From: Acorus gramineus
Taxonomy: Eukaryota > Streptophyta > Magnoliopsida > Acorales > Acoraceae
Assembly: GCA_030737835.1 (NCBI GenBank)
Contig: CM060855.1
Coordinates: forward strand, 7,789,786-7,853,785
Length of the DNA: 64,000 nt
Reading direction: 5' to 3'
Shown here piece by piece: positions 23,056 through 42,485 of the stretch (position 1 is its first letter; every line of letters starts with the position of its first letter). The translations under genes were made by a program, and so were the position numbers. The notes beneath the pieces are model-generated. The model was given only the letters and a program-made list of their open reading frames with translations, searched no databases and was not told where the DNA came from.

Positions 23056-24397
23056 TGGTTAGGGAGGTGTTTGTGTTGTTTGTTGTTTGCTGTGTGATTG
23101 TTTTGTTTTTTTAATTTCTGAAACATTGTTTGTTTGTACAATTGCATTGAATGGAATCCTGTATATGTTGTTGTGTCGTTGTTGGTGTTGTTGTGTCTTT
23201 AACTTTCAGTGATCAGGTTCAAATAAGAGTGTTTTTCAAGTGGGACTGAAAGTGAATGACTGTAGCCAAAACCTTCTTGTGATTGCCTTTTGTTTTTAGT
23301 TGCTGAGCTGTGTTTCATGGCGGTGTTGTACAGTACTACAGTGTTGGCAAAGCATATTCTGAATCACGGATTTACAGTCACTTCCCCTGCATCCAAACAG
23401 AATTGAGTGCTTACAAAAGTTTTTTGTTTTTAGCTGAAACTTGCATGTATTTCAGTTCAAATCCAGCTGAATTTTGTTGCAAATGATATGTGTCTATTGA
23501 ATTGTGCCCATCTGATTTGCTCATACATGTTTACTTTTCTATTTGAAAGGAATAATATTAGGAAAATTGTATCATACAAGCATATGTAGTGTTTTAGGGA
23601 CTCAGCTGTGTAACTGATACAAATTAACACTACAATAATAACGCAGTATCTGCCTTGCTCTGACATGAAATCATAGACGGAAACTGGTTATTTGAGGCAG
23701 AAAATAAAATACTGTTCTGATCTAGTGTAAGTCCTGTATGCTATAATGTGATAAAAATGTATTTGCATTCCTATATTCTTCAATTGATGGATACCAAAAG
23801 CAATGCAGCAGGCACCACACTTATTTATCAATGAACAGAACATTTTTTATGGATGTTGAATGTTAATTTTCTGTCATTCTTACAAAAATGTGCTAAAAAT
23901 ATTCATCTTATAGTTCTGTATATACTATATAGTAATATTTATGTTAGGTTTCTAGTTTAGCTGTAAAAGAGCTGAAATGGCCACATATTTTAACCAAATT
24001 ATGGTCAAACAGAAATCATGACAAATATTAAAAGATGCTAAACCCTTACTTTTGATAATGAACTCTGTAGACAAAGGAACCTTACTTGAACAAATAAAAA
24101 ACAAAAGAAGAGAAACTGCATATAATTCATCAGCATATATCCAAATGGTCATAGAAAAAGAATATTATAATCCAAATCTGCATCTTTGAGCACTATTTTT
24201 TCTATTGCCATAAAATCATACAAATATACAGGATGTATATTTCAAGGAAAAAAATCAAATAAATACAGAATGACTCGGCTACCCAATACAGATCGTCGAA
24301 TCATTATATGCTGTTTTGAACTGTTTCATCCAATTGTTTTGCTCTCTATGTACTTGAAAAGTTGAACTCCAAATGCAAGTAGTCATAACTTCCTGTG
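23056..24397. other. Convergent intergenic region between the F-box and PPR genes
   Basis: Both flanking genes end here, so it should hold their two 3' UTRs and polyadenylation sites. It starts with GT/T-rich sequence after the F-box stop and becomes AT-rich. No open frame looks genic. Confidence 0.5.
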
Positions 24398-26965
24398 TCA
24401 CCAATAATCCTTACATGAACACCGCCCATTTTTGAAATGATGCAAACACTTTGGATCCTTGAGCAGTATTTCTCGCGCATGTTCCTTGGAGATATACTTG
24501 GCCATAGCATGACAATTAACACACATCCGAACTCTCTTGATAATCCTTATGCTTCGATAAGAAGGACAACAGATGAGAGCAAAAGCGCATGCCAATTTCT
24601 CACAGTGGGTGCCACCAACTTCTTCTTTCTCTTCTTCCTCAACTTGTAGATGGTTAGGGAGAAATTCTGACTTCAAAGTGCCCAAACCTGCAATGCTACT
24701 GATCTTGGCGTGAATAAATTCAGAGTTTGGCATACATTGGTTGCCCATGCAAAAAGTGTGCACCCAATTGTTAACTTCAATCCTGCAACGAGAAATGGAT
24801 TTCCTGTTATCTTGCTTTGGTTTGTTCACCCTTGAAGCTTCTTTTCCACCTAAAGCATTTAGTTGCAGTAGCAATCCATATATCACGGAGTCCTCTGGCT
24901 TTAGCTCAATCATATGCTCCAAGGCACGAATCGCTAACCTTATATTCCCATGATTTCTACAAGCGATAAGAAAAACATACCAAATGTCATAGTTCGGATC
25001 AATTGGCATGTTTTTGATAAACTCATTAGCCTCTCTCAGTCTACCCGAACGACCAAGTAGATCCACCATGGCCTCAAAGTGTTGCAATCTGGGAATCAGT
25101 TGGTGATCTTCCATCATTTTAGAGAATAGATTCTTCCCTTCATTCACCTTCCCTAAATGACTGTACGCAAAGAGCACCCCAGCTAAAGTTATCCAGTTGG
25201 GTGTCACTCCTCCCTCTTTCATCAGTTCAAAAAGCTCCAAAGCAATCTCTGGACACCCATGTAGAAGATAACCACTTATCAGTGAATTCCATGAAACAAC
25301 ATCTCTGAAACTCATGCCCTCAAAGACTGAACGAGCACTGAAAATATCTCCGGATTTAGAGTACGTGTCTATAAGAGAATTCATGATCAGGAGCTCTGAT
25401 TCCAACCCCCCACGCAGCACAGAGCAGTGAATCTCCTTGACTTTCGATGTAGAAACCAAATTCGCACAAGCAGGGAGTATGCTCAAAATGGTGACCAGGT
25501 TAGGCCTCGAGTCATTAAACTGCATTTCACGGAAAATCTCCAAGGCCTTAATCTTCCGCCCATGTTGAAGGACACCCGATATGAGCAGATTCCAAGAGGC
25601 TGTATTCCGTTTGATCCCACCATCCGATTCCATCACTCGAAAATGCTGCATTGCGCGATCCTCATCACCATTTTGAAGGTACCCAGAAATCATCACATTC
25701 CAAGTAATGGCATTCCGACACACCCGAGAACTGCCCATCCCTAGAAAAAGTTTGTGTGCCATCTCGCAATCACCATTTTGAGCGTACGCACTGATTATCG
25801 AATTCCAAGTGAACACATCCCTCTCCGACTCCTTGATCTCATAAAAAACACTCCGAGTGGAATCCAATTCCCCAGACTTCGCATACATGTCGATCAAAGA
25901 ATTGCCCACCAAAACATTCGTATCCGAACCTGTCTTGATCGCGAATGAATGGATTTCTTTCCCCAGCTTTAAAGCTTTCACCGATGCACAAGCGGAGAGA
26001 GCGGCTGCGATGGTCATCCCATTTGGTCGAACACCTGCTCCTGCACACAACATCTCCCTAAAAAGCTCCAAACCCTTCATCGGCCGGTCCTTCTGAGTGA
26101 AACCTGATATCAGAGTCGTCCAGGTAACGACATCTGGCGTGACCCCAGACCCCACCATCCCCTCCATCAACAACAAAGCGCGATCAGGACCGTCCGCCCG
26201 TTCACAGCAGCTCGCGATCACTATATTCCACGTGACCACGCCAGGGTCGAAACCCTCCCCCCGCATCCGTTCGAACATCCGCATCGCCTCCACGTGGTCC
26301 CCGCACCGGCAGTACCCTGATATGATTGAATTCCACGTCACGCGGTCCCGGTGACCGTCCATCCCATCAAAGAACCTCCTCGCGGAGGCCAATTCGCCGC
26401 ACTTGGTGTACATCGCAAGGAGGGCGTTGTTCACGTGGACCAAGGACGGGCAGGAGACACTCTTCCGCAAAGCGAGGGAGTGCAAAAGGACCCCCGTCTC
26501 GACGTCCCCTGAATTCGCGCAGGCTTGGAGGATCTTCGGGAAGAGGAGCCCATCGGGGATCAGGCCGTCGTCCCCGACCATCCGATAGAAGAGCTTTATG
26601 ACATCGGTCCACCGATGGTCCCGCGCGCATCCGCCGATCATAGCGGACCACGCGAAGATGTTCCTCACGCGCAAACTCTCGAACATTACGCGGGCGTCTT
26701 CGAGGCTGCCGCACTTGCAGTACATGCTGACGAGCTTGGCACCAACGAAGGGGTCCGGTGGGTCCGCTCCGATCATGGAGTGGACAAGCCGGCCCTGGTC
26801 GAGCGAGCCCGAGTGGATGCATGACTCGAGAAGGGCGATGTGGGTCTTCGTCTGGGGGGATTTCAAGGCGGAGAGGATGGTGGGTTTCGATGGTTGTCTC
26901 GGGATTCGTGACGGGCGTTCGTAAATGGAGGAGAATTGATTGGGTCTGTAGTACAAGAGGACCAT
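24398..26965 (-). CDS. DYW7: Pentatricopeptide repeat protein, PLS class with E and DYW domains
   Basis: Predicted organellar C-to-U RNA-editing factor. From the ATG at 26965 the protein is 855 aa with no intron. The N-terminus MVLLYYRPNQFSSIYERPSR is basic and Ser-rich, suiting a transit peptide. About 15 tandem PPR motifs of P, L and S type follow (for example ERDVFTWNSIISAYAQNGD and GDIFSARSVFEGMSFRDVVS). The C-terminus has an E domain, a PG-box-like RIEVNNWVHTFCMG, and a DYW deaminase domain with HxE (THCEKLA), CxxCH (MCVNCH) and a terminal DYW. Conserved repeat order and wording match Arabidopsis At1g19720 (DYW7) as I recall it. The frame stays open to an earlier ATG at 27139 (913 aa), but that reaches into the shared promoter with the proteasome gene, so 26965 is preferred. 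The 5' half (the 3' genomic side, 26000-26900) is strikingly GC-rich. Confidence 0.9.
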   Translation of the reverse strand: MVLLYYRPNQFSSIYERPSRIPRQPSKPTILSALKSPQTKTHIALLESCIHSGSLDQGRLVHSMIGADPPDPFVGAKLVSMYCKCGSLEDARVMFESLRVRNIFAWSAMIGGCARDHRWTDVIKLFYRMVGDDGLIPDGLLFPKILQACANSGDVETGVLLHSLALRKSVSCPSLVHVNNALLAMYTKCGELASARRFFDGMDGHRDRVTWNSIISGYCRCGDHVEAMRMFERMRGEGFDPGVVTWNIVIASCCERADGPDRALLLMEGMVGSGVTPDVVTWTTLISGFTQKDRPMKGLELFREMLCAGAGVRPNGMTIAAALSACASVKALKLGKEIHSFAIKTGSDTNVLVGNSLIDMYAKSGELDSTRSVFYEIKESERDVFTWNSIISAYAQNGDCEMAHKLFLGMGSSRVCRNAITWNVMISGYLQNGDEDRAMQHFRVMESDGGIKRNTASWNLLISGVLQHGRKIKALEIFREMQFNDSRPNLVTILSILPACANLVSTSKVKEIHCSVLRGGLESELLIMNSLIDTYSKSGDIFSARSVFEGMSFRDVVSWNSLISGYLLHGCPEIALELFELMKEGGVTPNWITLAGVLFAYSHLGKVNEGKNLFSKMMEDHQLIPRLQHFEAMVDLLGRSGRLREANEFIKNMPIDPNYDIWYVFLIACRNHGNIRLAIRALEHMIELKPEDSVIYGLLLQLNALGGKEASRVNKPKQDNRKSISRCRIEVNNWVHTFCMGNQCMPNSEFIHAKISSIAGLGTLKSEFLPNHLQVEEEEKEEVGGTHCEKLACAFALICCPSYRSIRIIKRVRMCVNCHAMAKYISKEHAREILLKDPKCLHHFKNGRCSCKDYW

Positions 26966-27445
26966 TGTTTTGGGTTTTCTAAAATTTGGAGGGAGAGAGA
27001 CTGTGATGTTTTTATCCGTTGCAGATGGAGGGAGGGAGGGAGAGAAGGGTAGTTTCGTGAATATATTAAGAAGTAGGGGCATTATTAGTATAAGCTGTTG
27101 TTGGGCTGAGGACGCTGGGTTGTGTTGCAGAGAGGCCATGGCCCATTATTGTTGATTGAATTACCCAAATACCCTTTGTTATTGTAAATAATCACCATCG
27201 AATATATCACTGCCTTTGCTCGCAAGCTAACACACAGAGACTGCAGAGACTTCATAAAAGGCACAGACACACACTTCAACGAAGAACGCCTTCTTTTTGG
27301 TGAGCTTGACAAGGTAAATGGTTCTCAAAACCCTAAAATCGTTTCGATCCCTGTTTCTTTTTGTTTGAATTTTTTTCGTCGTTTCTGATTTCGGGTGTTT
27401 TCATCGTAGATCGACTTTTTTAGGGTTTTGCAGGACAATTTCAAG
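26966..27445. promoter_or_regulatory. Compact bidirectional promoter between the PPR and proteasome genes
   Basis: The PPR start codon (minus strand, 26965) and the proteasome start codon (plus strand, 27446) are only 480 bases apart, and the PPR frame is open to 27139. Plus-strand leader-like sequence (cacacagagactgcagagac, then a gaacgcc block) begins near 27230, leaving about 100-260 bases for two divergent promoters. A telomere-box-like aaaccctaaa at 27328-27337 lies in the proteasome leader; such motifs are common in plant housekeeping genes. A leader intron may end at ttttgcag (27432). Confidence 0.55.
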
Positions 27446-31696
<4,251 letters not shown>

Positions 31697-32044
31697 CTTT
31701 GGAGTGTACATTGAGGTCCCAATTATGGTTGAGACTGGTTTCCAGTCTTGGTGAACTTGTCTGAGGAGATGGCTGGGGGACAAATCAAAATTGTTGAACC
31801 ATTCTGAGAGCGGGTTTTGATATTTGCATTAATGGAATAATTTGTTGGAAGATTTTTTTAATTCTACATGAAAATTAGAATTAGAAAAAATCAAGGGAAT
31901 ATGATTTTTAATTAAAACATACCTATTATGAATATCATAAATCCATTGATGTAGTATGATTGTCCTATATTTACTTCCAGTTATAGATAACAGCTAAATA
32001 GATTCGTGAACCAGTCCCATTCGTCCCACATTCTCAATATATGT
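31697..32044. other. 3' flank of the proteasome gene
   Basis: Likely PAE 3' UTR, then AT-rich spacer up to the hAT-like element. Nothing else is visible. Confidence 0.5.
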
Positions 32045-32523
32045 TAGGGGAGCAACTTGGGCTGGTTGAACCCGATCTAACCCGGTTCATGGGTGGGTTT
32101 GGGTTGAGATTTTTCTTTGTCGGGTTTAACCTAATCCGAACCCGAATTGATGAAGGTTTTTTTTATATTTTTGTTGATAAACGATGAAGCTATGTTTAGA
32201 TTAATTAAAATTTAAAATATGTATTCATAAACTATTTGGATTTTGTAAGTTTTTTTTTGTGGTGAATATACATTTAATTAATTAGAGTTTATTGTGTTGT
32301 TTATTAAATATTTTTTATGATCTTTTAAGTATTAAACCCGAGTTCGACCTGAACCCAACCTGAGCCCAAATTTGACCCGAACCTGCGGGTTGAGGTCGGG
32401 TTTGGGTTGAACCCTTCGAGTTGAGGCCAGGTTCGGGCTCAGGTTTGGGTTAAGCTCTTTGCAATGTGGGTTAAAGTCGAACCTGACCTGAAATCGACCC
32501 AATCCATCCGAGTTGCACCCCTA
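32045..32523. mobile_element. hAT-like MITE (TAGGGG...CCCCTA)
   Basis: Ends TAGGGGAGCAACTtGG and, in reverse complement, TAGGGGTGCAACTCGG: a 16-bp terminal inverted repeat with two mismatches, of the Ac/Tag type. Flanking 8-mers are atatatgt (32037-32044) and atatatac (32524-32531), a slightly decayed 8-bp target duplication. The 479-bp interior is dominated by gggttcgggtt-like repeats in both orientations and an AT-rich core. There is no transposase. Confidence 0.75.
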
Positions 32524-32531
32524 ATATATAC

Positions 32532-33961
32532 GAGGAAAAAATCTTCTTTTAACTCCCTTTGTCTTAGGTCCCTCCGTGGTTTATGAAATTAGTCGGTCTC
32601 TCCGTCTCGATCAAAAGTATATCGAAATAAATTTTCAGAAGTTTATTAAAATCGAATTTTGTGTTTATAAGCTTTATAAAATTAGATTTAGTTTTTTTGT
32701 AAGACAAAAATATCCTTGTCATTTTTCAACATCTCCATCTCTTAAAATTAAAATGTTATTCTCAACTGAAAAAAATAGCTCTTGAACTTCATTTGATATA
32801 CAAAATCGAGTTCTTTTTCAATATTTTCATCTCTTTAATCTCATCAAATAGACTAAACAAAAAAATTTATGGTTTCATCAACTTCATTACAAAATCAAAG
32901 AAAACAATTTAAAAATCAAATCTAAATTTTATAATACATTTTCAACTCAAAATTACTAAAAATCATCCATAAAAAAAAAACTCAAAATTACTAAAAACAA
33001 AAGGCATAACACCTTGATTACAAAACTAAAATTTGTTTAATAAAATTTAAATAAACAATATATATTTTTACATAATGACATGAACTTTTTGTAATTTTAA
33101 GAAGATTTCAGGGAGTTGAGAGTTGAGACAATTTTTAAATTTTAGAGGGAATTTTTTTTATTTTCATAAGTTTTCATGAAGTTATATCAATTTTTTTCAA
33201 CAAAGAAAATAAATTTTAAAAGAGTATAACAATAATTTACCATGCATTATTAGGATTAACCACACATCTGGTTAGTTATAAGAACTAAAATAAATATTAT
33301 AAAATAAGATAAAAACATGAGAGGATTCATCAATTTTAAAAGAAGTTTTTTCTGATTTTCATAAGTTTTCATAGAGCTACATCCAATTTTCCCTATATAT
33401 TAACCTAGAAGTGCAGAACATGTTTAACAAGAACCCCTTGTAGAATTCCAACATACAACACTATACACAGAATGAACTCCAAGTCCACGTCTTCACCTTC
33501 AATTTACTGAAATCTGGTTTTGGTTTTCAAAGAACTCTATATTTATTTGTTTTCCTTCATTCATTCTTTGTCAAATACAGAGCTTATTTCTTGATGAAAA
33601 AAAATAATCATAAGCCTGCTGCTTCAATGGATCTTACAATGTTTACAAATGCGCTTAGAGGCTGAGATGATTTTTGTCTTAGTCAGATTTACTTCTGAAA
33701 ATTGATTTCATGCCTTCTGTTGGCTGTGAAGAAAGATTTCTGTTTTGCCATGCATGCATGCATGCGGTTTTATTGTTTGGGATGAGAATTAGTGCCATAT
33801 CGAATTGTCTTGCAAAATAAAAAATTGGATTGTGAAAACTGAAAGCATACAAAATGTGTGATCCACAAGTAACAGTTGGGTTGAATTTGGTTTGTGAATG
33901 CTCTGGGAATTTGCCTTCACCAAGCATGCAAAAGAACTCTTTGTTGGACATAAAATACCTA
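32532..33961. other. AT-rich intergenic DNA
   Basis: No credible gene. There are several poly-A and poly-T runs and a gcatgcatgcatgc repeat near 33752. Frames are short and compositionally random. Confidence 0.4.
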
Positions 33962-34244
33962 GGGCTGGTTCAGCTACGGGGATAAGTGATGAGATAAAAG
34001 GTATTTATGGAGATAAGTGAGTGAGAGAAGAGTTTATCCCCATGTAATATAAAAAATAATCGAGATAAACTGCGAAAAATTGTTTCAATTTTAAAATAAA
34101 AATAGAGATATTTTATTCCACTCAAAGGCTGGGATAACATTTATTCTAACTTTTTATCTCAATTTTGACAAATATAAATATAAATAAATTTGATGAATTT
34201 TTTATCCTTTAATATTAAGACAATTTATTCCCAAAACTAACCCC
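33962..34244. mobile_element. Short MITE of the GGGCTGGTT / ggataag family
   Basis: The left end GGGCTGGTTCAGCTACGGGG and the reverse-complemented right end GGGGTTAGTTTTGGGAATAA form an imperfect terminal inverted repeat of about 20 bases. The interior repeats gagataa/ttatctc motifs. The target duplication is not clear (cta against ttg). It probably belongs to the same loose family as the GGGATAA-rich element at 12.3 kb. Confidence 0.45.
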
Positions 34245-34487
34245 TTGGTATTTGTGTCACTGAGGCCTCATAACGAATCAATCTTTCAGAAAACAAAAGG
34301 TGTGGCAAACATTTCATTATGGGACAATAAAAGTTTGTTGATTTCCCAAACTAGAAGCACATCACTCTTCGTCCATAGTAAGAAAATCATGGACAAGTAT
34401 AACTTGTTCAAAATTTCAAATTTTATTCAGATTGCTTTAACCCCTACTCTCCCAACCTATCATAATTTTGCTGGGGAAGAAGAATCT

Positions 34488-40135
<5,648 letters not shown>

Positions 40136-40421
40136 GGCAGCAACAGAAGAAGAAGAAGACGAATATGAAGAGAGAGATTGGATGAAGTGCGAATAAGCCG
40201 CCTGGTTTTGTCAGTGGCGATTCTCCGCATGTTCAAAGCAAAGGTGGACGTTTTTTATATCTGAGGGACCACCCACCACTTTTACTTTTACCGTTGGTCG
40301 CGTTTTTCAACGAAAAATCAAAGCCAACGGCGCACACAGTTATCTCTCTCTCTCTCTATATTGGTGAGATTGAAACAAGTAACAAAGTACATAATTTAAT
40401 GTATTATATATATTTATTATT
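40136..40421 (-). promoter_or_regulatory. Promoter and leader region of the alanine aminotransferase gene
   Basis: Just upstream of the ATG (40135) the transcribed strand carries a CTT/TTC-rich leader (about 40140-40165), and a CT/GA tract lies at 40345-40357. The region is otherwise GC-richer than the AT-rich DNA beyond 40380. No anaerobic-response element was identified with confidence. Confidence 0.35.
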
Positions 40422-40924
40422 AGGGAAATTTCAAATAGCCCCCCTTATTAAACTGCTCTAGATCCTTATAGCCTCTTTTAGACATTTTTTGAAGTTCATA
40501 TAACCCCTTGAAAACACATGAGTAAATCCAAATAACCCACTGAATTAAATTTTTATTGATAAATAAGAAATATTATATGATTATTCCATTTGGTTAACCT
40601 GACTGGAAACATAATATACCAAAAATCCCCTACATTGTATTAAAAATGTAAAAAATCATTTGTAAATAATGATTTTACCTCTCTAAATAGATTATAAAAC
40701 CCTATTTGAAATGTTAAAATCGTTATTTATAGAGGATTTTTTATATTTTTAATATATTGTAGAAGTGTTTTTATATACTATATTTTTAACTAAGGTTAAT
40801 CAAATAGAATATTTTTTACTTGTCAATAAAAATTTAATTGAGTGTCATTTAAATTTATATAAGTGTTTTGAAGAAATTATATGGGACTTCAAAAAGACTC
40901 AAGGGGTTATATGAATTTTTCCCT
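40422..40924. mobile_element. Hairpin (foldback) MITE of 503 bp
   Basis: The ends are AGGGAAATTTCAAATAGCCC and, reverse complemented, AGGGAAAAATTCATATAACC. The complementarity continues inward: gaattaaatttttattga near 40542 pairs with tcaataaaaatttaatt near 40823, and the catttggttaacct block near 40588 with aaggttaatcaaata near 40793. The centre (40650-40745) is itself palindromic. The whole element could thus fold into one long imperfect hairpin. Flanks are TTATTA-rich, so the target duplication cannot be read. Confidence 0.7.
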
Positions 40925-42485
40925 TATTATTATTTATATAAAAATCAGAGGTTTGAAAGACTTGGAACGCACGAAATGTTGGGATTCCGTGTAGGCTTTC
41001 GTTTCCTTTGAATAATGTTGCATGTGATCCATTGAAATGAATTCCAAAAAAGTGGAAAAAAATCATTGAGAATTTCATGGTGGCACATAAATTGATAAAA
41101 TTGATTTATTTTTTTATTTTTTTTTATGATTGGTGGCCCCTGGTCTGATCTGAAGGTGTGTTAGCTGACTAATCAAAACTCAGTGTGACATGAAATTAAA
41201 TTATTACCATGATTTCTTGTTAATCAATTATGATGATGACAATTGACGACGACTAATAAGAAAGCTACAAATGTTTCAAATAAATAAAGGGAGGTTGTTT
41301 TCGAATTGATATCACGTGGGATCTATAGCGTGCATTTGTTTCAACTACTTTTGTTTAATTTAGATCACGGAGCATGTAAGTATCAGTATACAAAGTATTA
41401 TTTTAGTTTTTATTCCTACATGTCAAAAAAAAAAAGAAGACATTATTTTAGTTTTTAAATAAAATAAAAATGATTTATTTTTATTTTAAAATCAAACCAA
41501 TTACTATTAATTTATACTGATTTTATTTTTATAACAAAAGAGGATAAGTTTTTGTCAACTACAATTATCCCATTACCTCACCTCGGATATTTGACGTTCG
41601 CTCTTATTATTATGCTAAAACACTAGAAAAATAAAAAAATCTTCCATTCATGTATTTATTCATGGACGGTTGAAGTCAAATTTTTCCTTTAAAGGAATCC
41701 ATCAAAATAGAACTAGATTCCTAGAAAGAAAAAAAATCAAAACATACAAGTTTTTATTTATGTGTAAGAACACAATTCAGCTAATTAATATTATATTTTT
41801 TTATTTTGACGACATCATCTTGATGAGCGCTGGTATACTTGATCCATTTCATAGTCCCATACACTATTATAACATAATATATATACTGAGCTTTCATAAT
41901 ATATGAAGTTCTGACTCAACCCAAGGAGAAGAAGAACCCAATGAAAGTTTCCAATTCCAAACAGAGGTACCCAACTGACAATCCAACCCAACCCGACCCA
42001 ACAATTAAAACTTAACTGTGCTTGATAGGATCCCAGTGGTAATGTTCATTTCATCTTTTCTTTTTATTGGTTAATTTTAATTGAGTACCTGTTACTAATT
42101 ATAATATAGCATGGTGGATGCTGTTGAACGAAACCCATATCTCAAACTCTTCTTTAAATTGTCATCAGCCTACTGAACCATCAAATATTACTTGTTTCCC
42201 TACCGTTCCTCGTCCCACCAGGCACCAGTCTCTGATATACATTCAGCATATTTGTTTGACAGTCTCATGTTACTATTTGCTCAAGCTCCAAAAGTAATCA
42301 TTTTCACCATTTAAAATATAAGTAGTTGATTTTAATTGATCAAATAATTAATTTCGGAGTTGAGCAAACAATTGATCACAATTTATGAGTTTTACAGGAG
42401 ATACCAGAAGACGTAAAACTGCTGATCAGTTATGTCACAATGCTTAACACAACTTCCTAAACTGCCAGAAAATAGTCCATCATCT
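40925..42485. other. Intergenic DNA between AlaAT and the helicase-like gene
   Basis: AT-rich with poly-A runs. A short aacccaacccgaccc stretch near 41980 recalls the hAT-like element at 32 kb, but no ends are visible. The last few hundred bases are presumably the 3' UTR of the minus-strand gene that ends at 42486. Confidence 0.4.

Noticed and set aside
25427..26924. Several plus-strand and alternative-frame open frames of 60-150 residues
   Set aside because: They are antisense or shifted readings of the GC-rich PPR gene, which has a clear domain structure on the minus strand.
27085..27139. Upstream ATG at 27139 extending the PPR protein to 913 residues
   Set aside because: It would put the start inside the shared promoter, and the added residues do not improve the transit-peptide character; kept only as an alternative.
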